A DNA stretch of 52,283 bases from Nostoc sp. NMS2 (GTDB lineage: Bacteria; Cyanobacteriota; Cyanobacteriia; Cyanobacteriales; Nostocaceae), in assembly GCF_017115105.1 (NCBI RefSeq), contig NZ_JABXKH010000122.1, positions 1-52,283 of the forward strand. Reading direction: 5' to 3'. A program made the translations under genes and the position numbers. Of this stretch, positions 44,756 to 52,225 are shown piece by piece (the first letter of the stretch is position 1; the number at the start of each line of letters is the position of its first letter). Under the pieces are notes generated by a model. The model saw only the letters and a program-made list of their open reading frames with translations. It was not told where the DNA came from and made no database searches.

Positions 44756-45919
44756 TCAAAAATCTGGGCATTCGCCCTTGGTAGCTTCTGGGTGAACATA
44801 GTAGCGAAGTACCGTATTTACATCGTCTCCGATCCAGTAGGCAACTCTGTCGGGGGAGTTACCAGACGCGATCGCCCAAGTTGCAAAAGTGTGCCTGGTA
44901 GCGTAAGGGTTTAAGTAGGGAGTTATTTCCTGATTTGATAACTTCCTCACTACTCCGGTCTGGTTTTTCCCGTCTCGGTTCCAGGCATGGCTCAACGCCG
45001 AACTAGTCATTGGACAGCCTCTTTTTGTTGAGAAGATACGGGAATCGCCTGATGCTGTTGGCTTCATCGATAGCAATAGTTCATGCAATTTGGCTCCAGC
45101 GCTGCACTGAAATATTCTGCTTTTACCGTTCTTTGTGCCTTTCTCTATCCCCAAAAGGTTTTTTGATCTGGAGATGCTGATCTGTAAGCAATCTCTCGAA
45201 ACATCTTTCCAGGTAAGAGCAAATGCTTCACCATGTCGGCAACCAGTCCAAAAGAGGAACTTTATGAGATTGCTGTAATGACTGCATCGGTCGTCAGACT
45301 CAAAAGCTCCGACGATCGCATCTCGCTGTTCAATGGTGAAAGCCCTACAATCATCAGTGTTATTCTTGATTTTCTTAATTTTTTTAAGGCTATCAAATGG
45401 ATTCGCTTTGATGATTCCTTCCTCTAAAGCCCAACGACAACATTGGTCAAATCGGAGTAAATATTTTGAAGCCATAAACTGGCTTGTGTTCTCCATCAGC
45501 CAATTTCTGATTTTTGGCGCGTCTAAAAGTGAGCCAGATGGCAACCGATCAATAGTTCTGCTTACTACTCTGTAGGTAGAGTAGATTGTGGTTGCTTCTA
45601 TCTGCCTGGACTGAAATTTTGTAAACATTTCCCACAACTCCGCCAAGTCGGCTTCACCTTTTGGGGAAAAGGGAATTATGGGAGTTGCGATCGCACTAGG
45701 ACTAAACTGATATCTCTCCAGTGTGGGGTCAAAGTGCCCCAATGAAATATCGGTTGTTATTGCATCCCGGCGTAAACGCACAATATCACGATTGCGTTTT
45801 AGGTTTTTTAACCCCGTAGATATTTGAAATTGCTTAGGAAAGCCTTTGACCCGAAACCGTAGCAAGAGTTTATCCGACCGTGGATCAATGCTTATCCATT
45901 TGTCATCATTACCCCCCAT
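44756..45919 (-). CDS. Tyrosine recombinase/integrase
   Basis: The 387-residue protein (ATG at 45919, two bases after the zinc-ribbon stop) has a SAM-like core-binding domain and a C-terminal catalytic domain. Active-site residues seen are Arg228 (WTGCRHGEA), Arg342 in PYATRHTFA and the nucleophile Tyr374 (LRYYVHP). The first His of the usual HxxR box is Tyr339, and the third-box His is Asp (WIGDD). A Tyr in that position is known from the XisA/XisC heterocyst excisases. It should integrate or excise the element. The N-terminal extension to 45952 is not needed. Confidence 0.88.
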   Translation of the reverse strand: MGGNDDKWISIDPRSDKLLLRFRVKGFPKQFQISTGLKNLKRNRDIVRLRRDAITTDISLGHFDPTLERYQFSPSAIATPIIPFSPKGEADLAELWEMFTKFQSRQIEATTIYSTYRVVSRTIDRLPSGSLLDAPKIRNWLMENTSQFMASKYLLRFDQCCRWALEEGIIKANPFDSLKKIKKIKNNTDDCRAFTIEQRDAIVGAFESDDRCSHYSNLIKFLFWTGCRHGEAFALTWKDVSRDCLQISISRSKNLLGIEKGTKNGKSRIFQCSAGAKLHELLLSMKPTASGDSRIFSTKRGCPMTSSALSHAWNRDGKNQTGVVRKLSNQEITPYLNPYATRHTFATWAIASGNSPDRVAYWIGDDVNTVLRYYVHPEATKGECPDF

Positions 45920-45921
45920 AG

Positions 45922-46155
45922 TTAGTAGCTTTCCCTCTTCCACCTTGCCCAAGCTTGGGGAGAAACTACAACCCAGCTTCCGTTGATGAAAGCGCGTCCT
46001 GTATCGCCGTCATAATCAAGAATTTCCTCGTCATAATCTGGATCGTCTTCATCGAACCCCCAGGTGTGACCGCAGTCGAAGCACTCCCAATAGCCGTATT
46101 TTTCTTGATATTGCAGCCGTGTGCAATCGCATCGAGGACAAGTTGTTTGAGTCAT
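45922..46155 (-). CDS. Small zinc-ribbon protein
   Basis: The 77-residue protein has two CxxC knuckles (CPRC and CFDC, with further Cys in DCTRL) in a typical zinc ribbon (TTCPRCDCTRLQYQEKYGYW, ECFDCGHTW), then an acidic stretch (FDEDDPDYDEEILDYDGD) and a Trp-rich tail. It sits immediately before the integrase in the same operon and could be a directionality or regulatory factor; this is inference from position. Iteron-like repeats lie just upstream of it. Confidence 0.6.
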   Translation of the reverse strand: MTQTTCPRCDCTRLQYQEKYGYWECFDCGHTWGFDEDDPDYDEEILDYDGDTGRAFINGSWVVVSPQAWARWKRESY

Positions 46156-46209
46156 TGCAGAGTTAAAATTTGTTTGGATTTTTGAAGTTTTTTAAACCCT
46201 AGAAAAATT

Positions 46210-46427
46210 GTCTACAGTCGCCAAAATCCGCTCTGGGATCTGTTTTAACCGTCTACAGCCGAAATTTTGGCGCGAAAAAATTGTAGAGGGTGTAGACGAA
46301 CTATTGATTGGTTAGCGGTGAGGTGTCGAGCGATCGCACTTCCACTCAACCACTGCCTATTTAATCGGTAATTTACCTGTAAAGCGTTGCCTACAGCCTG
46401 TAGACGGACTGTAGGCAAACTGTAGAC
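46210..46427. repeat. CTGTAGAC octamer array (iteron- or operator-like)
   Basis: GTCTACAG occurs at 46210 and 46251, TGTAGAG at 46282, TGTAGAC at 46291, CCTACAG at 46390, and CTGTAGAC/GC/AC at 46398, 46409 and 46420, the last three spaced exactly 11 bases. The array lies between the ATPase stop and the zinc-ribbon/integrase operon and contains no gene. Confidence 0.7.
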
Positions 46428-46428
46428 A

Positions 46429-47676
46429 TTACTTTGACCACCTCCAGCCCAGGCGATCGCCACTATCTACCACTTCCCCTAGCCCTTTGTCAGCAAGTGA
46501 TTGAAAGATAATCCTGATGTTTTCTGGGTCATCCTTTTTAAACGGTTGGCTTACTTGCTGGAGTAATCGGGCCTTCAAAATCTCCCCTGGATGCTCTTGC
46601 CCCCAGGCGATGATGATTTGCTCATATTCATTGAGTTCTTGGGAAGATTGCACCTCCTGTTTTCCCCCGCCGGAGATTTCCGACTGCACCATGCTCCCTG
46701 TTCCCCAGTTGCTCAGGTCAAGTTCACAAGGGCAGTCATCAACCATGAATCGCCTTTTACCACCAGCTTTTAACCACTGCTCTAGTTGAGGATCTTTGAG
46801 TTTAGTCCTGACGTAATCGCGCCCAAACTGCCCTAATCTCACTAAACAGAAGCAGCTGTACAGTGTGTCCTTGTCTCCTTGCAACCCAAAGTTTTCGGCG
46901 GTGTCGTTTTGAGCCAGGGCGCAAATGAACTGCTTGTATCGCCTACCCCGTTTGGCATGGCGCTTAATCCAGGTGGTAGCGTGGTCGCATTCGTCCACCA
47001 AAATGGGGAACTCCTCCGCGATCATGAATCGTTCCCGACCAGCGATCGCGTTATCTCCCCCCTCTCCCCGCAGTTCTACAAGCTCATCTAAGGTTTTGAG
47101 ATCATTACCCATTGCGGTGTCGATGGCTTTGAAATTTCCTTTACGCCCAATGACATCGGCTTGATCTAGCCATGCCCAATCATCTGGTTTAGCGTCGCTG
47201 TCGTAGACGACAACGCGACCGCCAATCTTAGAGGATAAATACTGGGTAAAGGTTGACTTCCCGTCGCCAGTTCCACCGATTAGGGCGACGTGTTTTTGCT
47301 TTTTCTGGATGTACTCAACTGGATCTGTAATCAGGTTCTCTGGTTTCCAGTTGGAATCAACCGCGCCAACAGTCAGGGCTAGCTGTGCTGTGGGTTGGGT
47401 TTTGGCGCGGGCCCACGCTTGGAAGTTGACCCGTGATGCTCGGTCGATGTCTCCTAGCGATTCTTGGAGTAGTTTGGCTGTCTGGCGATGTCTTCGACCT
47501 ACTTCGAGAACGCCAACGGATGCGCCTAGTATCCACGGTTTCGACTCAGGCTTTTGACTTGCTCCCAGGAACAACAAGCCACAGCTGACAGCCAGACTTC
47601 CCCAAAATGACCACTTGGCACAGGTGTACATCTGCAAGTGCTGATGTAACTGAGAAGGATGTAAATCGCTGCTCAT
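46429..47676 (-). CDS. FtsK/HerA-like ATPase of the mobile element
   Basis: The 415-residue protein has two N-terminal hydrophobic segments (about 22-40 and 47-57), then an ATPase with Walker A GGTGDGKST (134-142), a Walker B-like PILVDECD (224-231), a basic RHAKRGRRYKQF, and a C-terminal winged-helix-like region (about 350-415). It resembles small membrane-tethered DNA-translocating or partition ATPases of plasmids. The previous gene ends two bases upstream. The exact role (transfer, partition or replication) is not decidable. Confidence 0.7.
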   Translation of the reverse strand: MSSDLHPSQLHQHLQMYTCAKWSFWGSLAVSCGLLFLGASQKPESKPWILGASVGVLEVGRRHRQTAKLLQESLGDIDRASRVNFQAWARAKTQPTAQLALTVGAVDSNWKPENLITDPVEYIQKKQKHVALIGGTGDGKSTFTQYLSSKIGGRVVVYDSDAKPDDWAWLDQADVIGRKGNFKAIDTAMGNDLKTLDELVELRGEGGDNAIAGRERFMIAEEFPILVDECDHATTWIKRHAKRGRRYKQFICALAQNDTAENFGLQGDKDTLYSCFCLVRLGQFGRDYVRTKLKDPQLEQWLKAGGKRRFMVDDCPCELDLSNWGTGSMVQSEISGGGKQEVQSSQELNEYEQIIIAWGQEHPGEILKARLLQQVSQPFKKDDPENIRIIFQSLADKGLGEVVDSGDRLGWRWSK

Positions 47677-47678
47677 AT

Positions 47679-47903
47679 TTACCCCCCCAAGCCCAGTCTT
47701 TGGATATTTGCTACAAGCAGATCCAAGGGATTTCGGACTTCTCGAAATTCTTCTACCTGTACTGGACTAGTATTAATTCCGTTCTCTTGTAATTGCTCCT
47801 GTACTAAACTGGCTGCTTCCTCTACGTCCACTTGGCTAGGCGAATCAATCAAGGTAGTACCCTGCCCTTCGTTATCCCAGTACTTAATTTTGTAGATTGT
47901 CAT
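47679..47903 (-). CDS. Small hypothetical protein upstream of the ATPase
   Basis: The 74-residue protein starts MTIYKIKYWDNEGQG and has an acidic helical middle (VEEAASLVQEQLQENG). It overlaps the upstream gene by four bases (ATGA) and stops two bases before the ATPase start, so it is translationally coupled within the operon. I recognise no family. It is soluble and acidic. Confidence 0.6.
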   Translation of the reverse strand: MTIYKIKYWDNEGQGTTLIDSPSQVDVEEAASLVQEQLQENGINTSPVQVEEFREVRNPLDLLVANIQRLGLGG

Positions 47904-48262
47904 ATCCCTAGCAGAACCCCCACAGCAATTAAGCCAACACGGAGCAGAAGAATATCTTTGACCTCTGGCACGGCTTGCCGCAGGTAAAGTGCGACAACCC
48001 CAGCGATCGCCAATACTCCAAAAACCCCCAGGCGGACAAATCCAGGAAAGGGAATACTCACCCAGCAGCTACTTAATAAAGCGGGAATCGCCACTGAGGA
48101 GGCAAGGGTATAAGCTAAGTCTGGCAGATTGTCTGGCAGTGCGATCGCGTTCACCCATCCCTTCTTGAATTCCTCCAATTTAGATAGTTCGACTGTACTA
48201 GCGACAGGGGAATAACCTCGGTCGCTCGGAACCTCTACGACTATTTTTTGCTCATCTGCCAT
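47900..48262 (-). CDS. Small membrane protein of the element
   Basis: The protein has 120 residues from ATG at 48262 (MADEQKIVVEVPSDRG). The N-terminal third is soluble and the rest has two or three hydrophobic helices (IPALLSSCWVSIPF, GVFGVLAIAGVVALYL, GLIAVGVLLGI). It overlaps the 40-residue gene upstream by 11 bases and the next by four. No family is recognised; it is probably an inner-membrane partner of the ATPase. Confidence 0.6.
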   Translation of the reverse strand: MADEQKIVVEVPSDRGYSPVASTVELSKLEEFKKGWVNAIALPDNLPDLAYTLASSVAIPALLSSCWVSIPFPGFVRLGVFGVLAIAGVVALYLRQAVPEVKDILLLRVGLIAVGVLLGI

Positions 48263-48374
48263 ACTGCACCTCGATTTTGAGGTAGAAAGGGCGGCTACCC
48301 TCCGGCTTGCACAGGGTGATGATCGCAATTACTACAGCGCCAATGATGCAAATAAGAATGCTTATTTGATTCAC
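48252..48374 (-). CDS. 40-residue membrane peptide
   Basis: A GTG-started ORF begins inside the preceding stop (GTGA) and ends inside the next gene, so it closes what would otherwise be a gap in the operon. AAGGGGG lies upstream with about four bases to spare. The peptide has one strongly hydrophobic helix (ISILICIIGAVVIAIITLC) followed by a basic tail. Its overlap on both sides and good ribosome site support it as a real gene. Confidence 0.6.
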   Translation of the reverse strand: MNQISILICIIGAVVIAIITLCKPEGSRPFYLKIEVQYGR

Positions 48375-48559
48375 TCCTCCCCCTTCTCCTTCTTTTCGAT
48401 CTCGCAGATCAGATCAACCATGCCCTGATAGCCTTGAGCTACGTTGTCGGTCAACGGATGTTCTGTCTCCTTAAATTCTTGGTACTCAGGATGGTTGTAT
48501 ATTTCGGAGATTTGCAATGAGACTTCGACGACCAACTCGCTAAGTTTTTTGTTAGTCAT
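48371..48559 (-). CDS. Small acidic hypothetical protein
   Basis: The 62-residue protein starts MTNKKLSELVVEVSLQI and is acidic with a charged C-terminal helix (CEIEKKEKGEE). It overlaps the gene upstream by eight bases and the 40-residue gene by four. No family is recognised; it belongs to the coupled small-gene chain. Confidence 0.6.
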   Translation of the reverse strand: MTNKKLSELVVEVSLQISEIYNHPEYQEFKETEHPLTDNVAQGYQGMVDLICEIEKKEKGEE

Positions 48560-48761
48560 TTTTGACTCCTAGCAATTTGTTGGCTGCATCCAATACCGTC
48601 TGCTGTTGCTCTGGGGTTAGTTTGTCATTCCCGTCGCAGTCGATTACCTCCATTTGCGTCCCGGCACGGTAGAGGCAATTATTTTTCACGGCTTCGTTGT
48701 CTGTGGAATTGGCTTGCTCAACGTAACGCTTGACGTAGGATTTGTTGATGTCTTCTGTCAT
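48552..48761 (-). CDS. Small hypothetical protein
   Basis: The protein has 69 residues from ATG at 48761 (MTEDINKSYVKRYVEQANST), helical, ending LDAANKLLGVKND. The longer frame upstream overlaps the preceding gene in another frame and is not needed. No family is recognised. Confidence 0.55.
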   Translation of the reverse strand: MTEDINKSYVKRYVEQANSTDNEAVKNNCLYRAGTQMEVIDCDGNDKLTPEQQQTVLDAANKLLGVKND

Positions 48762-48838
48762 AATCTTGGATGTGTGGTTTTGATTGATCTGACCGCATGA
48801 CGCGGGCGATCGCGAACCTGTGCGGAAGGCGATCGCCT

Positions 48839-49204
48839 TTAAAAATCGGCTTTGTTGGCAGATGTACTGTTGAAGTTGGTCACAACCCAAACTTGCTGGG
48901 AATTTCTAATCGGGGGTTTGAATTCAATTGCTTGGCGAGTGTCCAGGCAGACGGCGCGCCCATCGTTAAGCTTGACGTGCAAGTTCTTGCCGCTTTTGGA
49001 GCGGGAAAACAGTTGACCAACTTCAAGTAATGCCCAGGTCATTGGGGCTTTCCCCACTACATACTCGGCTTGATGGCTGTCATACCCTTCCGAGAGTGGA
49101 TCAATAGCTAAGTCCTTCCACTCCTTCTTTCGACCTTTACGGCTGTTAATGGGGCTTGGTCGTTGCCCATTAAGTGGTTTATCGCTAATCTGTTGTTCGG
49201 TCAT
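48839..49204 (-). CDS. Hypothetical protein of the element
   Basis: The 121-residue protein has a basic N-terminal region (RKGRKKEWKDL) and a later beta-rich part (KNLHVKLNDGRAVCLDTRQA). It starts seven bases after the upstream gene stops and is probably cotranscribed with it. No family is recognised. There are no membrane segments. Confidence 0.55.
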   Translation of the reverse strand: MTEQQISDKPLNGQRPSPINSRKGRKKEWKDLAIDPLSEGYDSHQAEYVVGKAPMTWALLEVGQLFSRSKSGKNLHVKLNDGRAVCLDTRQAIEFKPPIRNSQQVWVVTNFNSTSANKADF

Positions 49205-49210
49205 AGTGCG

Positions 49211-49561
49211 TTAATAGTCGCTCAATAAAGTGGGTTGTTTTTGGTCGTCAATCGATTGTGCAGTATAGTTTTGGGCGTTTTCTGTAAACATTGAGATGGT
49301 GGTAATTTCGTCTAATAAGCCAGTTGCGATCGCTGTTGCCACCTCCAAAAGGTCTTCGTCCTCAAGTTCATCGCACCAGGCAACGATCTGTTCGGGGATA
49401 TCCTCAAAGCCCCATTCTTTTCGCTGATGCCCCACAGTGGTCTGTTCGCGCAGTGCCAGGAAGATTAGGGAATTCAACCCAGTGGCTTGAGAGCGGTTAA
49501 AGTTCTGCTCGACGTGGGTGATGATGTCAACTGGGTTGATGTCTGTTAAGCTGTTGGTCAT
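49211..49561 (-). CDS. Acidic hypothetical protein, first gene of the leftward operon
   Basis: The 116-residue acidic protein (CDELEDEDLLEVATAIATGL) has a good AAGGAG ribosome site nine bases before its ATG. It opens the leftward operon that runs to the integrase. A hairpin and operator-like sites lie upstream. No family is recognised. Confidence 0.6.
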   Translation of the reverse strand: MTNSLTDINPVDIITHVEQNFNRSQATGLNSLIFLALREQTTVGHQRKEWGFEDIPEQIVAWCDELEDEDLLEVATAIATGLLDEITTISMFTENAQNYTAQSIDDQKQPTLLSDY

Positions 49562-49596
49562 TTAATCTCCTTTTTTGAGCTATGGTTTTTACTCAG

Positions 49597-49625
49597 TCCA
49601 GGGCATCTTTTCGCCCTGGATTTTT
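49597..49625. other. 8-bp hairpin in the leader of the leftward operon
   Basis: TCCAGGGC (49597-49604) pairs with GCCCTGGA (49613-49620). A T tract follows on the plus strand, but the only adjacent gene start is on the minus strand, so it is either a leader hairpin of that operon or a terminator for an unseen plus-strand transcript. Confidence 0.45.
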
Positions 49626-49780
49626 AATGGGAACCGCTAACCCCGCGACGCTACGACTTACGGGTGAATGCAGTTGTCAGTGATTAGTGGTCAGCCCCTA
49701 GCAGGTCTTTGGTGTTTGCTCAGTGCTGGCAGGCTGCTATCTCTGCCGGATTTGGGCCGGGAGTTACTTGTCAAAAATAG

Positions 49781-49875
49781 TTCTACCCTGGTACAACTAT
49801 AAATAGTCTAATACTGCCAGGGTTAAATGTAAAGATAGTACAGGGGTAGAATTAAAATGTTGTACACGGGTAGAA
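49781..49875. promoter_or_regulatory. GTAC-GGGTAGAA operator-like repeats
   Basis: TTCTACCCTGGTACAAC (49781-49797) is the inverse of GTTGTACACGGGTAGAA (49859-49875) at 15 of 17 positions, and GTACAGGGGTAGAA (49838-49851) is a further direct copy, 24 bases from the last. They sit just upstream of the ribbon-helix-helix gene and are likely its operators, controlling both divergent transcripts. Confidence 0.6.
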
Positions 49876-49878
49876 AAG

Positions 49879-50058
49879 ATGAGAAAACCACTGCATGGGC
49901 AGAGGAAGAAAGATTTGACATTAACGCTCTCGCCGGAAGGGGTAGAGAAATTGGAGGCGAAGGCCAAAGCATTGGGTGTCAGCAAGAGCGAATTAGTGGA
50001 ACAGATGGCCAGAGATCAAGTATCGTCAGTGACGGAACAAGAAATCCTGGGGGAATGA
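49879..50058 (+). CDS. Ribbon-helix-helix regulator
   Basis: The 59-residue protein (MRKPLHGQRKKDLTLTLSPE...) has the RHH layout: a basic arm, the beta strand DLTLTL, then helix EGVEKLEAKAKALG and helix SKSELVEQMARDQ. It is typical of CopG/ParD/Arc-type repressors that bind short palindromic operators as dimers. The repeats at 49781-49875 directly precede it and are probable autoregulatory sites. It overlaps the next gene by four bases (ATGA). A longer open frame from 49857 in another phase merely joins these two genes. Confidence 0.75.
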   Translation: MRKPLHGQRKKDLTLTLSPEGVEKLEAKAKALGVSKSELVEQMARDQVSSVTEQEILGE

Positions 50059-50213
50059 TTGACCACCTGATTGATGAATATTCTGATCAGGTGGCGATCA
50101 AGAAAGAAGAAGATCAACGTATTCAAGACGAGATAGCTCGTCTAGAGTCAAAGATTCAAGGACTCAAGGTCTTAAGAGAGGATTTAAAAGCCCAAGTAGA
50201 AGCGAAAGTTTAA
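50055..50213 (+). CDS. Short coiled-coil protein paired with the RHH regulator
   Basis: The 52-residue protein starts at the ATGA overlap with the RHH gene (MIDHLIDEYSDQVAIKKEED) and is almost entirely one charged amphipathic helix with leucines at heptad spacing (RIQDEIARLESKIQGLKVL). It may dimerise or partner the regulator. The terminator at 50212 ends the two-gene transcript. Confidence 0.6.
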   Translation: MIDHLIDEYSDQVAIKKEEDQRIQDEIARLESKIQGLKVLREDLKAQVEAKV

Positions 50214-50250
50214 GCCGTCCTACCCTTCACAGGTAAGACGGCTTTATTCA
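50212..50250 (+). terminator. Terminator of the RHH transcript
   Basis: AAGCCGTCCTACC (50212-50224) pairs with GGTAAGACGGCTT (50232-50244) with one mismatch, followed by TATTC. It begins at the stop codon of the coiled-coil gene. Confidence 0.7.
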
Positions 50251-50299
50251 TAGATATGTCGCCTACTGTCTTGTCTGGTAGCAGGCGATGCATCTGTGA

Positions 50300-50635
50300 C
50301 TAGACATCGAGGTGCGATCGCAGATCATCCAGTGGAGATGTCGAGTTAATGGGAGTTAGTGGTTTTGTTGGTGTCGGCTTATCAGGAATAAATTCAAAGA
50401 CAATTCGGATTTTACCTTTCTGCCAGCCGCCCCCGTTAGCTAGTAAAAGCTTACAGATCACACCATCTTCAAGCCACTTTGAAGCCTCCTCTTCATTTAA
50501 ACTGCTGCTCCTATGCACCAAGTACTTCAGACGTTCCATCAATTCTCCACCTGTCGATGTTGAAGCGCCAGTCAAGTTAGCTTCCTGAGCCATAGAAATA
50601 ACATCTTCATTGGACGGAATAATTTGATCACTCAT
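50300..50635 (-). CDS. KGK-domain protein
   Basis: The protein has 111 residues from ATG at 50635 (MSDQIIPSNEDVISM). The KGK domain ends with the characteristic GGGWQKGKIRIVFEFIPD, followed by a Pro/Thr tail. The family is cyanobacterial with no known function. The upstream extension to 50707 lacks conservation. It is convergent with the RHH transcript. Confidence 0.7.
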   Translation of the reverse strand: MSDQIIPSNEDVISMAQEANLTGASTSTGGELMERLKYLVHRSSSLNEEEASKWLEDGVICKLLLANGGGWQKGKIRIVFEFIPDKPTPTKPLTPINSTSPLDDLRSHLDV

Positions 50636-50729
50636 TTCGATTTTCTCTTTCGACACAACAAAGCGGATCAAGCGCCAACTCGATCCGCCTTCCCTAATCT
50701 TTCCCACTGACCACTAAGGAATAAAACCA

Positions 50730-50954
50730 ATGATCAGAGCTAAATTCATCTGTCAACAGAATCTCCCCGACCGCGAAACCAAAACAGCAACAGTTATCCT
50801 CACCCCAGTAACCAGCAATCCACCGAGCGAAGAAAACTTAACCTTCTGGCAAGCGACACCAGCCGGTAACATCACACTCCAAATTACCAACCCTGCGGCA
50901 TCGTCTCAATTCTCTGTTGGGACTGCCTATTACGTTGACTTCACTGCTGCGTGA
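50730..50954 (+). CDS. Small phage-like structural-type protein
   Basis: The 74-residue, beta-rich protein (MIRAKFICQQ... TFWQATPAGNITLQITNPAA ... VGTAYYVDFTAA) resembles small conserved proteins found in many phage and cyanobacterial mobile genomes with a TPAG...NP..A..F.VG..YYVDF layout. No function is established. ATG at 50730 is reasonable, although no strong ribosome site is seen. Confidence 0.55.
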   Translation: MIRAKFICQQNLPDRETKTATVILTPVTSNPPSEENLTFWQATPAGNITLQITNPAASSQFSVGTAYYVDFTAA

Positions 50955-51006
50955 AGTGCGATCGCTGTTGCCCAATGCCCAATTCCCAATGCCCTAGTTA
51001 ACCAAC

Positions 51007-51297
51007 ATGTTTGGCTTCGATGGATCTACCAAAGTGATCGTTCATTTCCTTGAACAAATCAAAACTAACAAAGAAGGCGACAAGCTTACCCACAAGGAAG
51101 TACGGGCTTATGGAAGGCTGATGTTAAACCTACTTCCTAATTTGCAAGTCGATAATGACGAACAAATCCAAGTCCTGCTTGCTGCCATGTCCACTTCTGG
51201 GCTGCCACACTACGATCGCTCCTTTGCGGCGGAACAGATTCTCAAATTGCTAGAGGAGCAAAAGCAACGCAAGCTCAATTGTCCCGATGGATTTTAA
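51007..51297 (+). CDS. Hypothetical protein of the element
   Basis: The 96-residue, largely helical protein starts MFGFDGSTKVIVHFLEQ and ends EEQKQRKLNCPDGF. No family is recognised. It lies between the small phage-like gene and the DUF3854 gene on the same strand, consistent with a replication or structural operon. Confidence 0.5.
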   Translation: MFGFDGSTKVIVHFLEQIKTNKEGDKLTHKEVRAYGRLMLNLLPNLQVDNDEQIQVLLAAMSTSGLPHYDRSFAAEQILKLLEEQKQRKLNCPDGF

Positions 51298-51487
51298 AAA
51301 GTGAGTGCGATCGTCACTTCAAGTAACAGTTAACAAATGCTTATCATCCTGTTAAGTAGCCAAAAAAAAGACCCCAGGAATCAGCTAGAGTCAAAAAGGA
51401 TAAATGTATGAAAAATTACTTTCAAAAGAAGATTAAGGAATCTTCCTTTTCCGCTAACCATTCTAACATTAATTGGAGGGTAGAACA

Positions 51488-52225
51488 ATGACTGTCTCTA
51501 CTCCTCAAACAGTCGATACCATTGCATCTCACCATTGGGAAGAATGGCAATTAAGTAGTGTATCTGCAAAAATAATACAACGAAATGTGAGAACCTTATA
51601 TGACTCCAGAGAAGTCGATAAAGTTCTAAATCGCAATACAAAGTCCAGACAAAAACACTCAGACCATTTAGTACCTTGCTGGATGGTTGCAGGCGTGAAT
51701 CCACTGACCGGAGAAAACACATTAGAAGGCGTACAAGCAAAGCCAGATGTCTCACCATTAGGTAAAGATGGAAAAGTAAACAAGTATTTGGGAGCCGTTG
51801 GTTATGGTGCATCTCCGTTGTTTTTGGACACAGGGGTAGAGTATTGCTGGCAACAAATTCTAGCTGACAAATCAATCCCTATAATCATTACCGAAGGAGC
51901 CAAGAAAGCAGGTGCAGGGTTAACTATCGGACTACCAACCATATCCATTCCTGGTGTATCGACTTGCCGAAAGATGGGCAGACTTCACTCATGGATAGAA
52001 GCCTTTGCTGGATTTGGCAGAACTTTCTACCTGTGCTTTGACGCTGACATATTACATAAACGTCCCGTTCAGCAATCCTTAATCAATATAGCGAGAGATT
52101 TAAGCGCGACAGGTTCAAAAGTTATGGTAATTAAATTACCATCAATTGAACTTAAAGGCATGGATGACTTTATTGCTGCCAGGGTTAGCGCGTCTCAAAG
52201 CCTATTGACAAGAGGACTTGCCTGA
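51488..52225 (+). CDS. DUF3854 primase-like (TOPRIM) protein
   Basis: The protein has 245 residues from ATG at 51488, with GGAGGG seven bases upstream. The DUF3854 domain has a TOPRIM-like acidic Glu in ITEGAKKAGA and the later FDAD pair, with YGASPLFLDTG before them. Such proteins are plasmid or phage replication primases in cyanobacteria, usually followed or fused to a helicase. Here the frame ends soon after GMDDFIAARVSAS, so a helicase part, if any, must be a separate gene beyond the window or has been lost. Confidence 0.75.
   Translation: MTVSTPQTVDTIASHHWEEWQLSSVSAKIIQRNVRTLYDSREVDKVLNRNTKSRQKHSDHLVPCWMVAGVNPLTGENTLEGVQAKPDVSPLGKDGKVNKYLGAVGYGASPLFLDTGVEYCWQQILADKSIPIIITEGAKKAGAGLTIGLPTISIPGVSTCRKMGRLHSWIEAFAGFGRTFYLCFDADILHKRPVQQSLINIARDLSATGSKVMVIKLPSIELKGMDDFIAARVSASQSLLTRGLA

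Noticed and set aside
46245..46463. 72-codon minus-strand frame over the octamer array
   Set aside because: It crosses the repeat array and the ATPase 3' end and has no protein-like features.
49857..50213. Single 118-codon gene
   Set aside because: The first 60 codons lack protein character, whereas another frame gives a clear ribbon-helix-helix protein overlapping the real 52-codon gene by ATGA.
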